Positions 16,860-26,154 of a stretch of DNA of 64,000 bases are shown piece after piece. The DNA is taken from NCBI RefSeq assembly GCF_044904665.1, contig NZ_JADIKM010000001.1, forward strand, positions 1,302,001-1,366,000, written 5' to 3'. The stretch's first letter is position 1; each line of letters begins with the position of its first letter. The notes below the pieces were generated by a model. It did no database searches and was not told the DNA's origin. It saw only the letters and a program-made list of their open reading frames with translations. The stretch comes from Dyella_A ginsengisoli (lineage in GTDB: Bacteria; Pseudomonadota; Gammaproteobacteria; Xanthomonadales; Rhodanobacteraceae). The position numbers and the translations under genes were made by a program.

Positions 16860-17702
16860 ATGTCCACGGAGCATCCCGATTTCCAGGTCCACAAGCTGCT
16901 CAGCACGCCGATGGTCGAGCTGCGCGACGTGGTCTGTGCGGGCAGCTGCCGGCACAAGAGTGCGATCGAGCGCGCCAGCCGCACGCACCTGGTGTTTCCC
17001 TACCGCGGCACCTACGTGCGCCACGTGGACGCGGACGACGCGGTGGCCGACGCCAGCCAGGTGCTGTTCTTCAACGCGGGCGAGGATTACCAGATCAGCC
17101 ACCCGAACGCGGGCGGCGACGCCAGCCTGTCGATGACCCTGGACGAGGTGCTGCTGCGCGAGATCGCCCCGGCCGAGCTGCTGGCGCCGGGCGAGCCGCT
17201 GCGCTTTTGCCAGACGCGCTTGCGCATCGATCCGCGCGCGCAGGTGCTGGTGGCCTTGCTGCGCCACTCGCTGCGCGAGGGCGTGGCCGAGCCGCTGGAA
17301 GGCGAGAGCCTGGCGTTGACCCTCGCGCACCGCGCGTTGGCGCCGCGCACCACCCACGCGGCCGGCGCCAGCCAGGCACGGCAGCGGCTGGTGGATCGCG
17401 CCAAGCTGGTGCTGGTGCGCGACCTGGCGCGGCGCTGGACGCTGGCCGAGGTGGCGGCGGAAGTCGGCGTGTCGGCGGTCTACCTCACCCAGAGCTTCCA
17501 CCAGGTGGAGGGCGTGCCGCTGTACCGCTACCAGCTGCGGTTGCGCCTGGCGCGCGCGCTGGATCTGCTGCGCGACTACGAGGATCTGGCCGCGCTGGGC
17601 ATGGAGCTGGGCTTCTCCAGCCACAGCCATTTCACTGCGGCGTTCCAGAAGATGTACGGGCGCACGCCCAGCGAGTTCCGGCAGATCGCGCTGCGGCGCT
17701 GA
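16860..17702 (+). CDS. AraC-family transcriptional regulator
   Basis: 280 residues. The N-terminal half (about 1-165) is a ligand-sensing cupin-like domain with SRTHLVFPYRGTYVRH and VLFFNAGEDYQISHP. The C-terminal 100 residues carry two helix-turn-helix units: WTLAEVAAEVGVSAVYLTQSFHQ (about 192-214) and LAALGMELGFSSHSHFTAAF (about 243-262), ending in the family tail YGRTPSEFRQ. The target is unknown. It sits alone, transcribed towards a small cysteine-rich gene. Confidence 0.9.
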   Translation: MSTEHPDFQVHKLLSTPMVELRDVVCAGSCRHKSAIERASRTHLVFPYRGTYVRHVDADDAVADASQVLFFNAGEDYQISHPNAGGDASLSMTLDEVLLREIAPAELLAPGEPLRFCQTRLRIDPRAQVLVALLRHSLREGVAEPLEGESLALTLAHRALAPRTTHAAGASQARQRLVDRAKLVLVRDLARRWTLAEVAAEVGVSAVYLTQSFHQVEGVPLYRYQLRLRLARALDLLRDYEDLAALGMELGFSSHSHFTAAFQKMYGRTPSEFRQIALRR

Positions 17703-17846
17703 TCGCTAAAGTTTTCGACAGCCGCCGGAAACCGCCTGGGGTCTACTGGCTCCACCCCACCCGGGGTCTACCACCTTCCTGCCCGGAGCTCGCATGTGCG
17801 AGACGGCCGGCGAAGGTTTCTCTTCCCGCTTTGAAGGAGAACCGAC

Positions 17847-18002
17847 ATGAGCAAGCGAACCTGTGCTGCCTGCGACTACGAACTGGACGACACCGCGATC
17901 CAGGTGCGTATCGGCGGGCAGACCGTGGAGGTGTGCTGCGACGAATGCGCAGCGAAGCTGAAGGAGGCCTACGCCTCCGCGCAGGCATCGCACCAGGCCT
18001 GA
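17847..18002 (+). CDS. 51-residue cysteine-rich (zinc-ribbon/TRASH-like) protein
   Basis: A short gene with a strong GAAGGAG site seven bases before its ATG. The protein has C6 and C9 in CAAC and C30, C31 and C34 in VCCDEC, a CX2C...CX2C layout that would bind one metal ion, probably zinc, in a treble-clef or TRASH-like knuckle. The region between is a short beta hairpin (IQVRIGGQTVEV) and the C-terminus is a charged helix. Such small proteins are candidate metallochaperones or redox-linked partners, but no function is known. The PEP mutase-family gene starts 139 bp downstream. Confidence 0.75.
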   Translation: MSKRTCAACDYELDDTAIQVRIGGQTVEVCCDECAAKLKEAYASAQASHQA

Positions 18003-18141
18003 GCCGCCCCGGCTCGTGTCCGCACTCTGCCGGGCGCACGGCGCCTTGCACGGCTCGGGCACGAGCCTTTCCACGAGGATGGCGCGCTGCGTGCGGCCAG
18101 CCCCGTCCAACGATTCCCACGATGATTCCTTGGAGACTGGC

Positions 18142-18909
18142 GTGACCCCACAGAACGAGAAGGCCCGGCTGTTCCATTCCCTGCACGTGCGCGGCCAGCC
18201 GCTGGTGCTGTTCAACGCCTGGGATGCAGGCAGCGCGCTAGCCGTCGCCGAGGCCGGTGCCAGCGCAGTCGCCACCGGCAGCTGGTCGGTGGCCGCCGCC
18301 AACGGCTTCGCCGACGGCGAGCAGATGCCGTTTGCGTTCGCGCTGGACAACCTACGCCGGATCGTCGCCGCGGTCACCCAGCCGGTCACCATCGACCTGG
18401 AAAGCGGCTATGGCGAGACGCCCGCACACGTCGCCGCTACCGTGGCCGCGGCGCTCGATGCGGGCGCCGTCGGTTGCAACCTGGAAGACAGCTTTCCCGC
18501 CGACGGCAGCCTGCGCGACGCGGCCGATCAGGTCGAGCGCCTCACTGCCGCGCGCCAGGCTGCAGAGAAGACCGGCGTAGCGTTGTTCATCAACGCGCGC
18601 ACCGACGTGTTTTTCCAGAAGCCGGCCGAAGCGCACGACATGGACATGGTGGACGAGGCCCTGCGGCGCGCCCGTCTTTACGCGGACGCGGGGGCCAGCG
18701 GCTTGTTCGTGCCCGGCGTGGTCGCCGAGCCGCTGATCGCACGCCTGGCCGAAGCCTCGCCGCTGCCGCTCAACGTGATGGTGATGCCCGGCGTGCCCAG
18801 CCGCGCGCGCCTGGCCGAGCTCGGCGTGGCCCGCATCAGCCACGGCCCCGGCCCGTATCGCGGTGCCATGCAGTGGCTGACCGAAGCAGCCCGGGCTGCC
18901 ATGGCCTGA
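18142..18909 (+). CDS. Isocitrate lyase/PEP mutase-family protein
   Basis: 255 residues of the TIM-barrel superfamily that cleaves or forms C-C or C-P bonds next to carboxylates. Blocks FNAWDAGSA, TIDLESGYG (Mg-ligand region), CNLEDS and INARTDVF are characteristic. The KKCGH catalytic loop of true isocitrate lyase is absent, so activity on oxaloacetate, 2-methylisocitrate or phosphonate-type substrates is possible but unassigned. The GTG start at 18142 is favoured by GGAG six bases upstream; an in-frame start at 18016 would add unrelated sequence. It may form a unit with the small cysteine-rich gene ahead. Confidence 0.85.
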   Translation: MTPQNEKARLFHSLHVRGQPLVLFNAWDAGSALAVAEAGASAVATGSWSVAAANGFADGEQMPFAFALDNLRRIVAAVTQPVTIDLESGYGETPAHVAATVAAALDAGAVGCNLEDSFPADGSLRDAADQVERLTAARQAAEKTGVALFINARTDVFFQKPAEAHDMDMVDEALRRARLYADAGASGLFVPGVVAEPLIARLAEASPLPLNVMVMPGVPSRARLAELGVARISHGPGPYRGAMQWLTEAARAAMA

Positions 18910-18993
18910 GCGGCGCGCCGCAGGTCGACGGTGCATGTCGATTTCCCGGCCGGCAAGGATGCCGGCGTCGGCACATGGTTTCGTGCGGGTCGC

Positions 18994-19806
18994 TCAGTGC
19001 AGGTAGATCGTCGGCCCGAGCACGGCCGCAAAAGCGGCGGTAACCAGCACACCCAGGACGAGCACCACCGGCTGACGGTCGATCTCGAAAGGCTGCGCCG
19101 GCAGGTCCGAACGGCGGGAATAGGCCACGTTGAACAAGCCAGCGGTGCCACCGAACGACGCGGCGACTGCCGAGGTCAGCGTGATCACCAGGCCATGCGG
19201 ATTGAACAGGCCGACCAGCAACGCGCTGACCCCGCCGACCACATACACCGTCATCGCGATCTGTCGCTTCACGTGGGCGGCCTGGTCGCCACCGCCCAAC
19301 ATCACCCCGAGCATGCGGAGGGCAGCGCGAACGACCCCGATGTAGGCCAGCAAACCCACCGCGAACAGCGCCACCCGCCACAGCCAAGGCCAGGGCAGCG
19401 GTCCCAGGCCACCACCCGCACCCGGTCCCCAGTCGCCGAGATTCGTGGCGCCGGAAAACATCCAGTAGCCCGCGGCCACCATGCCTTTCACGGCAAACAC
19501 CATCCACGCCGCCAGACGCGGCAGCGGACGGATCGTCCGGCGCCAGATCAGATAGGCCAGCACGGCCAGCACGACATCCACGCCGGTGCCGGCCATCGCA
19601 ACGACGCGGCTCGACCATCCTTGGGTGCCGGGGCACTCGACGTAATACGCGCCCAGCTCGCTGGGGTGGTGGCCGGTGGCGACGCACGTGACGGCGTGGC
19701 CGAGCAGCTCGTGCGCCATGGTGAGCAGGGGCAGCAGCAACAGTGCCAGGCCCACCAGGGTCCACCGGTCGACCCACGGCTGGGTGGATGTGTGGTTCTT
19801 CGCCAT
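18994..19806 (-). CDS. Integral membrane protein with an HELLGH motif
   Basis: 270 residues with about six to seven membrane segments. After the first segment comes H32-E33-LLG-H37 in MAHELLGHAVT, which looks like the M50 site HExGH but has one extra residue, so it is HEx3H rather than the canonical HExxH. Downstream there are further hydrophobic helices and a GGTAGLFNVAY region near residue 220, but no clear third zinc ligand. It could be a divergent membrane metalloprotease or a non-enzymatic relative. The ATG at 19806 is favoured over one at 19917, which would add a non-hydrophobic tail. Confidence 0.6.
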   Translation of the reverse strand: MAKNHTSTQPWVDRWTLVGLALLLLPLLTMAHELLGHAVTCVATGHHPSELGAYYVECPGTQGWSSRVVAMAGTGVDVVLAVLAYLIWRRTIRPLPRLAAWMVFAVKGMVAAGYWMFSGATNLGDWGPGAGGGLGPLPWPWLWRVALFAVGLLAYIGVVRAALRMLGVMLGGGDQAAHVKRQIAMTVYVVGGVSALLVGLFNPHGLVITLTSAVAASFGGTAGLFNVAYSRRSDLPAQPFEIDRQPVVLVLGVLVTAAFAAVLGPTIYLH

Positions 19807-20240
19807 TGCGTGCTCCCCTCGGTACTGGTCGAGAGGATCGCCCGCGCGCCCGTCGCCATCCACTGCGGATCGCAAGGCGACAGTGGTGACAGATGTCAGG
19901 AGCAGGCGGCGCGCCACCGATGGCGGCCGGAGAAACGCGAGGGCCGGTTCACCGACTAGGCAACGGTCACAGCAGGCCTTTCCAAGAACGCGCTGTGGAT
20001 TTTCTTTCGAGCCACACGGGGCACAACGCCTCCACCGCTTCCATCAGCTCGACCGAGTCGGACAGATCGCTTTCTGCTGGCGGTGAAACCGACGACGTCG
20101 CCCCCGACCAGCGGCTCGGCCACCCGATCAGAAGGACGCCTCGGCCATTTGGGCGAGGAGCTCATCGAGCCATTTCCTGGGTCAATTCATCTGGAGCGCC
20201 ACGGGCTCGGCCAGGGTCCCCGGACGGAGGCAGCGCCCGA
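19807..20240. other. Intergenic region without a supported gene
   Basis: About 430 bp. Frames on both strands are short and lack ribosome binding sites or domains. It probably holds the promoter of the HELLGH gene near its left end and trailer sequence of the sigma operon at its right end; no clear element stands out. Confidence 0.4.
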
Positions 20241-20686
20241 TCAATGCCATCTCCGCCTCAAAAGCTCCGCCCCCTGCGACGCGCCCAGGCAGGCCAGCAG
20301 CGCCAGCACCCACGGATTGCCGGCCACCGACCACGCGGCCGGATCAGCCTGGAACCAGCTGCCGCCTTCGAGCACGGCGACGATGAGGCCGGCGATGACG
20401 AGCGCGGCCAGCAGCAGGCGGGTGAGCTGTTTCTCCAAACCGGTTTCCGGCGCGGTGGCGACGGTGGGCACGCGGCCGGCTTTCGCGGCGAGTTGTTCGG
20501 CGAAGTCGGCGGGCAGGGCGATAGCGTCGTCGGCGCGCAGGGCGGCGTCGATCTGGCGGTAGGCGCGAGTGCGCGCGTCATCGGCGGCGGGCTCGCCGGT
20601 GCGGGCGGCGTGCATGGCGCGTTCCTGTGCCTGCCACTCGCGCTCGGCGGCGGGGTGGCGGAAGAAATCGATATCGCGATGCTTGC

Positions 20687-20690
<4 letters not shown>
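20241..20690 (-). CDS. Putative anti-sigma factor, membrane-anchored
   Basis: 149 residues, encoded after the ECF sigma gene with an ATGA overlap, the usual order for a sigma/anti-sigma pair. The first 85 residues are cytoplasmic and charged, suiting sigma binding. Membrane helices are at about 89-108 (RLLLAALVIAGLIVAVLEGG) and 127-140. It lacks the Hx3Cx2C zinc anti-sigma motif, and almost nothing is left outside the membrane, so it would have little periplasmic sensor. The role is inferred from position and topology. Confidence 0.65.
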
Positions 20691-21256
<566 letters not shown>

Positions 21257-21677
21257 CGGGGGCGAGCTTCCATCGGGGCGTAGATACGCGCATGTGCCGG
21301 ACGGTTGCATCGGGGTGGGGTGACTTTTGGGAGGGAGGGGCGGGCGCCCTTCGACTTCCTCGCTCCTCAACGCCGTGGCCATCCATGGCCACTCCCCGCG
21401 TGCGCTTCGCTACGCTCAGGGAGAACGGTGGGGTGAGGCGTCCGAGGGCTTACTCGCTCGCCAAGGAGCCCGAGCACTGCTTTTGTTCGTCATTCCCGCG
21501 AAAGGCTCCTCCCGCTTTCGCGGGAATGACGTCCGTATACCGGGTGCCATCTGGCGGGGGGCCAGGACCCGCGCCGGAGTCCATCCAGGCGAGCTGGGGC
21601 GGGCCGCGAATCCGGATGCAACCGCCGCCGCGGCGCCCGTATCTATGGCCCCGTCACCCAACCCAACGGAGCACCCC
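21257..21677. other. Intergenic region upstream of the sigma operon, with REP copy
   Basis: About 420 bp carrying the divergent promoters of the sigma operon (minus) and the small membrane gene at 21678 (plus), and the palindrome at 21489-21532. No other feature is clear. Confidence 0.5.
21489..21532. repeat. REP-type palindrome, copy 2
   Basis: Arms cgtcattcccgcgaaag (21489-21505) and cgctttcgcgggaatgacg (21514-21532) around an 8-base loop. Same core as copies 1 and 3. Confidence 0.85.
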
Positions 21678-22004
21678 ATGATCGACGGCAACCTGATTCC
21701 CATTGTCCTGTTTCTGTGCATCACCTACGCGATCAAGTCGGTGGTCGATGCGCGCTTCCGCCAGAAGATGGTCGGCGCCGGCGGCTCGGAAGAGCTGATC
21801 CGCTCGATCCTGCAGGGCGAGGAAGTGCGCCGCCGCCACGCCTCGCTGCGCTGGGGCATCATTCTGGTGGCGCTGGCTGGCGGCTTCGCGCTGATCCAGC
21901 AGGGCGACTGGCACGAGCTCACCCCCGGCATGATCGCCGTGCTCGCCGGTGCCACCGGACTGGGCAACCTGGTGTACTTCGCGGTCGCCCGCAAGATCGG
22001 CTGA
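21678..22004 (+). CDS. Small membrane protein, 108 residues
   Basis: An N-terminal hydrophobic helix (LIPIVLFLCITYAIKSVV), a polar helical middle with RFRQKMVGAGGSEELIRSILQGEE, then two hydrophobic segments (IILVALAGGFALIQQG and LAGATGLGNLVYFAVA). This pattern resembles small inner-membrane proteins encoded near ECF sigma factors in xanthomonads. No enzymatic motif. Start chosen at the ATG at 21678; a longer frame upstream runs through the REP palindrome and is rejected. Confidence 0.7.
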   Translation: MIDGNLIPIVLFLCITYAIKSVVDARFRQKMVGAGGSEELIRSILQGEEVRRRHASLRWGIILVALAGGFALIQQGDWHELTPGMIAVLAGATGLGNLVYFAVARKIG

Positions 22005-22156
22005 TCGCCGCGCTGCGACCGCGTTCTGCGGCCCGCGGCACAACGCGCCGGCGCACGCTCCGCCGCCGGCGCGGCTTCACCCCCCATCCCCCCCGCGCAT
22101 TCCGTGCCTTCGCGTGTGGCACGGCGGAGCCGTGCGCGCCATTTCTGGAACATCCC

Positions 22157-22495
22157 ATGCGCAAGACCCTCGTCGCTCTGCTGTTTGTCCTGCCTTTCGC
22201 GGCCCCGGTGGCCGCCACCCAGTACCTGCGGTTGGTGAACGCCACGGACTCGCCGATCGTGGCGGTGGAGGCCACGCCGGTGGGCACCGCACAGCGCGGA
22301 CAACTGTCGCTGGCCGAGCGTCCGCTGCATCCGGGGCGCGAACTTGGTGTGGCCTTGCAGGGCGTGACGCGCTGCCGCTACGACCTGCGCCTGGTCTATG
22401 CCGACGGTCGCGAAGTGCTTACGCGCGGTTTCAACGTGTGCCAACGCTCCCATACGCAGCCGGCCACGCTCACGGCCCGCTTCGACGAGGCCTGA
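22157..22495 (+). CDS. Hypothetical exported protein, 112 residues
   Basis: Starts with a signal peptide (RKTLVALLFVLPFAAPVAA). The mature part is about 90 residues and beta-strand-rich, with two cysteines (in TRCRYD and NVCQRS) placed to form one disulfide. The region YLRLVNATDSPIVAVEATPVG recalls small periplasmic proteins of unknown function. It lies 152 bp after the small membrane gene and may be cotranscribed. Confidence 0.65.
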   Translation: MRKTLVALLFVLPFAAPVAATQYLRLVNATDSPIVAVEATPVGTAQRGQLSLAERPLHPGRELGVALQGVTRCRYDLRLVYADGREVLTRGFNVCQRSHTQPATLTARFDEA

Positions 22496-22502
22496 GGCGG
22501 CG

Positions 22503-23420
22503 TCAGCGCACGCGCTGGCCGGGGTGCTCTCCCGTGGCGTAGCGCGCCATCGCCTCGGCGAGAAAGTCGAACAGCGTGCGGTGGCGCGCGCTGCGGCGCA
22601 GATCCTCGTGCATCACCAGCCAGGTGGGCAGCACCGGCGCGATCATGTCGGCCAGTACCGCCACCAGCTGGCGGTCGCGCGCCGCCAGCGGCACCTGGCA
22701 GAAGCCGATGCCGAAGCCCGCGCGCATGGCGGCCAGGCCGGCCAGGTCACTGTCGGTGCGCAGGGCGAAATGCTCGCGGGCATAGGCCAGGCCGGCCGGA
22801 CGCATAGCGCGTACGTAGGGCGGCTCGTGGTCGAAGCCGATCAGCGCGTGCTCGGCCAGTTGATCGGGCCGCTGCGGCGTGCCGTGCGCCTTGAGGTAAC
22901 GCCGGTGCGCGTAGAGGTTCAGCACGATGGTGCCGACCTTGCGCGCCACCAGCGCCTGCTGGGTGGGCTGCACCATGCGCACGGCGAGGTCCACGTCCTT
23001 GCGCAGCAGGTCGGCGGACTGGTTGGACAGCACCAGCTCGATCACCACGCCCGGGTGCTGCTCGCGAAAAGCGGCCAGCATGCCGGGCAGCACCTCGCCG
23101 CCGATCACCTCGCTGGCGCTGATCCGCACCACGCCGCGCAGCTCGCCGAAGCCGGCGCTGGCAGCGCGGCGCATGGCGGCGGAGGCCGAAGCCATCGCCT
23201 GGGCGTGCGGCAGCAGCTCGTGCGCCATCTCGGTGGGAGTGAGCCCCTGCGGCGAGCGGGTGAACAGCGCCACGCCCAGGCGCTGCTCCAGCGCGCGGAT
23301 GTGCCGGCCCAGGCTGGGCTGGGTCATGCCCAGCGCGCGGGCGGCGGCGGACAGGCTGCCTTGAGCCATCACGGCGAGAAAGGAGCGGTGCAAGTTCCAG
23401 CCGGGGTCATCGATGGCCAT
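22503..23420 (-). CDS. LysR-family transcriptional regulator
   Basis: 305 residues. Winged helix-turn-helix at the N-terminus (about 12-70, FLAVMAQGSLSAAARALGMTQPSLGRHIRALEQRLGVALF) and a periplasmic-binding-like effector domain beyond 95. It is divergent from the epimerase-like gene at 23513, with 92 bp between them, so that gene is its likely target. Confidence 0.92.
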   Translation of the reverse strand: MAIDDPGWNLHRSFLAVMAQGSLSAAARALGMTQPSLGRHIRALEQRLGVALFTRSPQGLTPTEMAHELLPHAQAMASASAAMRRAASAGFGELRGVVRISASEVIGGEVLPGMLAAFREQHPGVVIELVLSNQSADLLRKDVDLAVRMVQPTQQALVARKVGTIVLNLYAHRRYLKAHGTPQRPDQLAEHALIGFDHEPPYVRAMRPAGLAYAREHFALRTDSDLAGLAAMRAGFGIGFCQVPLAARDRQLVAVLADMIAPVLPTWLVMHEDLRRSARHRTLFDFLAEAMARYATGEHPGQRVR

Positions 23421-23512
23421 GCGTATTTGTATGGCAGAAGTTCATCGTTGCGCAATTTTCTTTGATCCACGCCGGGCGCAGGCTGGTCTCACCTTCAACG
23501 CGGGAGCGGGAC

Positions 23513-24490
23513 ATGAACACGACACGCACGGCCCTGGTGGTAGGCGCCAACGGCGGCATCGGCCAGGCGATGATCGAGGCGCTGCGGCGCCACGGCTGGC
23601 AGGTCCGCGCGCTGGTGCGCTCGGCGAAGCACGACGACGCGCAGGTGGACTGGCGGCTGGGCGACGCGATGAACGCGGCCGACGTGCGCGCGGCCGCCGA
23701 GGGCGTGCAGCTGATCGTGCACGCGGTGAACCCGCCCGGCTACCGCGACTGGCAGCGGCTGGTGCTGCCGATGGTGGATAACACCATCGCCGCGGCCTGC
23801 GCGGTGGGCGCGCGCATCCTGCTGCCCGGGACGATCTACAACTTCGGTCCCGACGCCTTCCCTCGCCTCAGCGAAACCTCGCCACAGCATCCGACCACCG
23901 CCAAGGGCGCGATCCGCGTGGAGCTGGAGCGTCGGCTGGCCGCGGCGGCGGAGCAGGGCGCGCGGGTGCTGATCCTGCGCTGCGGCGATTTCTTCGGGCC
24001 GCACGCGGGCAACAGCTGGTTCGCGCAGGGGCTGGTGCAGCCGGGCAAGCCGGTGCGCACGCTGCGCTATCCCGGCACGCCGGAGCACCGCCACGCCTGG
24101 GCCTACCTGCCGGACGTGGCCGAGACCGCGGCGCGCCTGCTCGACCGCGAGCCGGAGCTGGCGGCGTTCGAGCGCTTCCATTTCGGCGGCTACTTCGTCG
24201 ACGGCCGCGAACTGGGCGATGCGGTGCGCCGCGCCAGCGGCGACGCGAACGTGCGGCTGGGGCGCTTTCCCTGGTGGTTGGTGACGCTGGCGTCGCCGTT
24301 CGTGGCCACGCTCAGCGAGCTGCGCAAGATGCGCTACCTCTGGCGCACCCCCATCGCGCTGGACGACCGCAAGCTGGTCGGGTTTCTCGGCGACGACTGC
24401 TATACGCCGCTGGAACAGGCCCTGCGCCGCACGCTCGACGGCCTGGAATGCCTGCCGGCTGCGGGCACGATGGCGGCGCAGGCCGCCTGA
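23513..24490 (+). CDS. NAD(P)-binding epimerase-like short-chain protein
   Basis: 325 residues with the Rossmann motif VVGANGGIGQ (about 10-19) and a C-terminal domain like atypical SDR/NAD-dependent epimerases; PGTIYNFGPDAF supplies the tyrosine region and RGDFFGP-like CGDFFGP follows. The YxxxK pair is not obvious, so it may be a noncatalytic or oxidoreductase relative. Transcribed away from a LysR regulator, which probably controls it. Start at 23513 is chosen because GGGAGCGGGAC precedes it; the earlier frame start lacks support. Confidence 0.85.
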   Translation: MNTTRTALVVGANGGIGQAMIEALRRHGWQVRALVRSAKHDDAQVDWRLGDAMNAADVRAAAEGVQLIVHAVNPPGYRDWQRLVLPMVDNTIAAACAVGARILLPGTIYNFGPDAFPRLSETSPQHPTTAKGAIRVELERRLAAAAEQGARVLILRCGDFFGPHAGNSWFAQGLVQPGKPVRTLRYPGTPEHRHAWAYLPDVAETAARLLDREPELAAFERFHFGGYFVDGRELGDAVRRASGDANVRLGRFPWWLVTLASPFVATLSELRKMRYLWRTPIALDDRKLVGFLGDDCYTPLEQALRRTLDGLECLPAAGTMAAQAA

Positions 24491-24541
24491 GCGGACCGCC
24501 GCCGCATGCGGCGCAGTGCGGCGGCGGACTATCATCGGCGG

Positions 24542-25087
24542 ATGCACGCAAACGAACTCGCTTTCCGGGCGGCCACCGCCGCCGACATTCCTGCCGTGGT
24601 GGCGCTGGTGGAATCGGCCTACCGCGGTGAATCCGGCCTGCGCGGCTGGACCACCGAAAGCCACCTGCTCGACGGCCAGCGCACTGACGCGCAGGACGTG
24701 GGCGAGGCGATCGCCCGCCCCGACAGCCTGGTGCTGCTGGCCGAGCACGACGGCGCGCTGGTCGCCTGCTGCCATCTGGAGAAGCAGGACGGCGCGGCGT
24801 ACTTCGGCATGTTCGCGGTGGACCCCACGCGCCAGACCGGCGGCGTCGGCAAGCGCGTGATCGCCGAGGCGGAGCAGCTGGCGCGCACGCGCTGGGGCGT
24901 GGACCGCATGCGCATGACGGTGATCGTGCAGCGCGAGGAGCTGATCGCGTTCTACCAGCGCCGCGGCTACGCGCGCACCGGGCAGATCAAGCCGTTCCCG
25001 TACGGCGACGCGCGCTTCGGCATTCCGCGTCGCGACGACCTGCGCTTCGAAGTGCTGGAAAAATCCCTCGGCGAGGTGGCCGCATGA
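24542..25087 (+). CDS. GNAT-family N-acetyltransferase
   Basis: 181 residues. The acetyl-CoA binding motif A is in FGMFAVDPTRQTGGVGKRVI (about 97-116, Q/RxxGxG/A-type), preceded by strands with LVLLAEHDGALVACCHL and followed by VDRMRMTVI and AFYQRRGY, as usual for the fold. Substrate unknown. Its last codon overlaps the start of the Rieske gene (ATGA), so the two are translated together. The ATG at 24542 is preferred to one at 24506, which adds an unrelated tail. Confidence 0.88.
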   Translation: MHANELAFRAATAADIPAVVALVESAYRGESGLRGWTTESHLLDGQRTDAQDVGEAIARPDSLVLLAEHDGALVACCHLEKQDGAAYFGMFAVDPTRQTGGVGKRVIAEAEQLARTRWGVDRMRMTVIVQREELIAFYQRRGYARTGQIKPFPYGDARFGIPRRDDLRFEVLEKSLGEVAA

Positions 25088-25407
25088 GCGCGCCGCCGGG
25101 CTGGGTGAAGGTAGGCACGCGCAGCGAGATCCTGCCGGGCGAATACAAAGTGGTGTGGGACGGCGACACTGCCATCGCCGTCTACAACATCGACGGCACG
25201 CTCTATGCGGTGGAAGACGTGTGCACCCACGACGGCGCGGAACTCGCCGGTGGCGAGGTGCACGGCTTCGAGGTGGAGTGCGTGCGCCACGGTGCGCGTT
25301 TTGACCTGCGCACCGGCGCCGTTACCTGCCCGCCGGCGTACGAGCCGATCGCCTCGTTCCCGGTGTTCGAGGAAGGCGGGTTGGTGTTTACGCGGGATGA
25401 TCGTTGA
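25084..25407 (+). CDS. Rieske [2Fe-2S] ferredoxin
   Basis: 107-residue soluble Rieske protein of the biphenyl dioxygenase ferredoxin type. Cluster ligands are C47 and H49 in CTHDG and C66 and H69 in CVRHG. No membrane segment or oxygenase domain is attached, so it acts as a small electron carrier. No oxygenase component is encoded next to it in this window; coupling to the acetyltransferase gene is by overlap only. In some bacteria such proteins sit near SUF genes, but here suf lies far away. Confidence 0.93.
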   Translation: MSAPPGWVKVGTRSEILPGEYKVVWDGDTAIAVYNIDGTLYAVEDVCTHDGAELAGGEVHGFEVECVRHGARFDLRTGAVTCPPAYEPIASFPVFEEGGLVFTRDDR

Positions 25408-26154
25408 CCGGGCGTTGCCCTGGGCATGACAGCGCGTGGACAAAGGTGACGGCGAGGTGATCAAAATCAACTCGCGGTGTGGGTTGGCTCCGTAGATTCC
25501 CCGTGAAAGGGGTGCTCAGCACGGGGTTAGACCATGGATAGCAACGGTCCCGACGTATGTTTTGGAATGGCGAGCCTGGAGCCACGGTGGGTGGCGCCGG
25601 ACGCCTCGTCGTTGCGGGCGCGGCCTGAGCGGGGGTGGTCGATCGGTCGGGCGATCGGCCGGATCGCGCGATATTTTCGCCGGCGCGCTACGCGCGAAGC
25701 GGCCGCTACGCCCGCTTCCGCCGGTTCGTCCGATGCCTTTGCCACGCCGATGACGTACCTGCCGCATTCGTGGTCGTGCACTGTGCGCTTGATGCCGCTG
25801 CCGTCGGTCCCGTCGAAGGCGAGCCTCACGGCTGTAACGCTCTATCGGGAGCGGCGCGCCAATCGTGGTGCCGCGTACACGCTGATGATGTTGCCGTTGA
25901 CGCTGGTGCCGCCATCGATCGCCTCGCAATGGCACGGGCAGCCGCCTTCGACCTACGTGGGCTCCAGGCGCCCGTCGACCCATGCACGGGCTGCGCAGTT
26001 CGCGGCTGGGCCCGCTCGGGAGTGGCCGGAACACCACGCTGGCGGACAGGCGCAGCTGCAGGCATGGCGCGGCGAGCGGCGTGGTGTGGCGGCGCGCGGC
26101 ACCTCCGTGGCTGTGCAGTACCCGATGGCGGAGAGCGGCACCGTCGACTCGGCG
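25408..26154. other. Gene-poor stretch between the Rieske gene and the helical-repeat ORF
   Basis: About 750 bp with weak coding evidence on either strand. A hairpin ccccgtg...cacgggg at 25499-25526 may end the GNAT/Rieske transcript. The plus frame is open throughout but its translation (residues 1-207 of a 443-codon frame) is Arg/Ser/Pro-rich and looks like out-of-frame noise. I see no repeat or RNA. Confidence 0.45.

Noticed and set aside
23495..24775. Minus-strand open frame of about 426 codons
   Set aside because: Antisense to the epimerase-like and GNAT genes; no domain.
25534..26154. Upstream extension of the TPR-like ORF
   Set aside because: The frame is open, but the translation is irregular and Arg/Ser/Pro-rich, with no match in pattern to the helical repeats that start near 26155.
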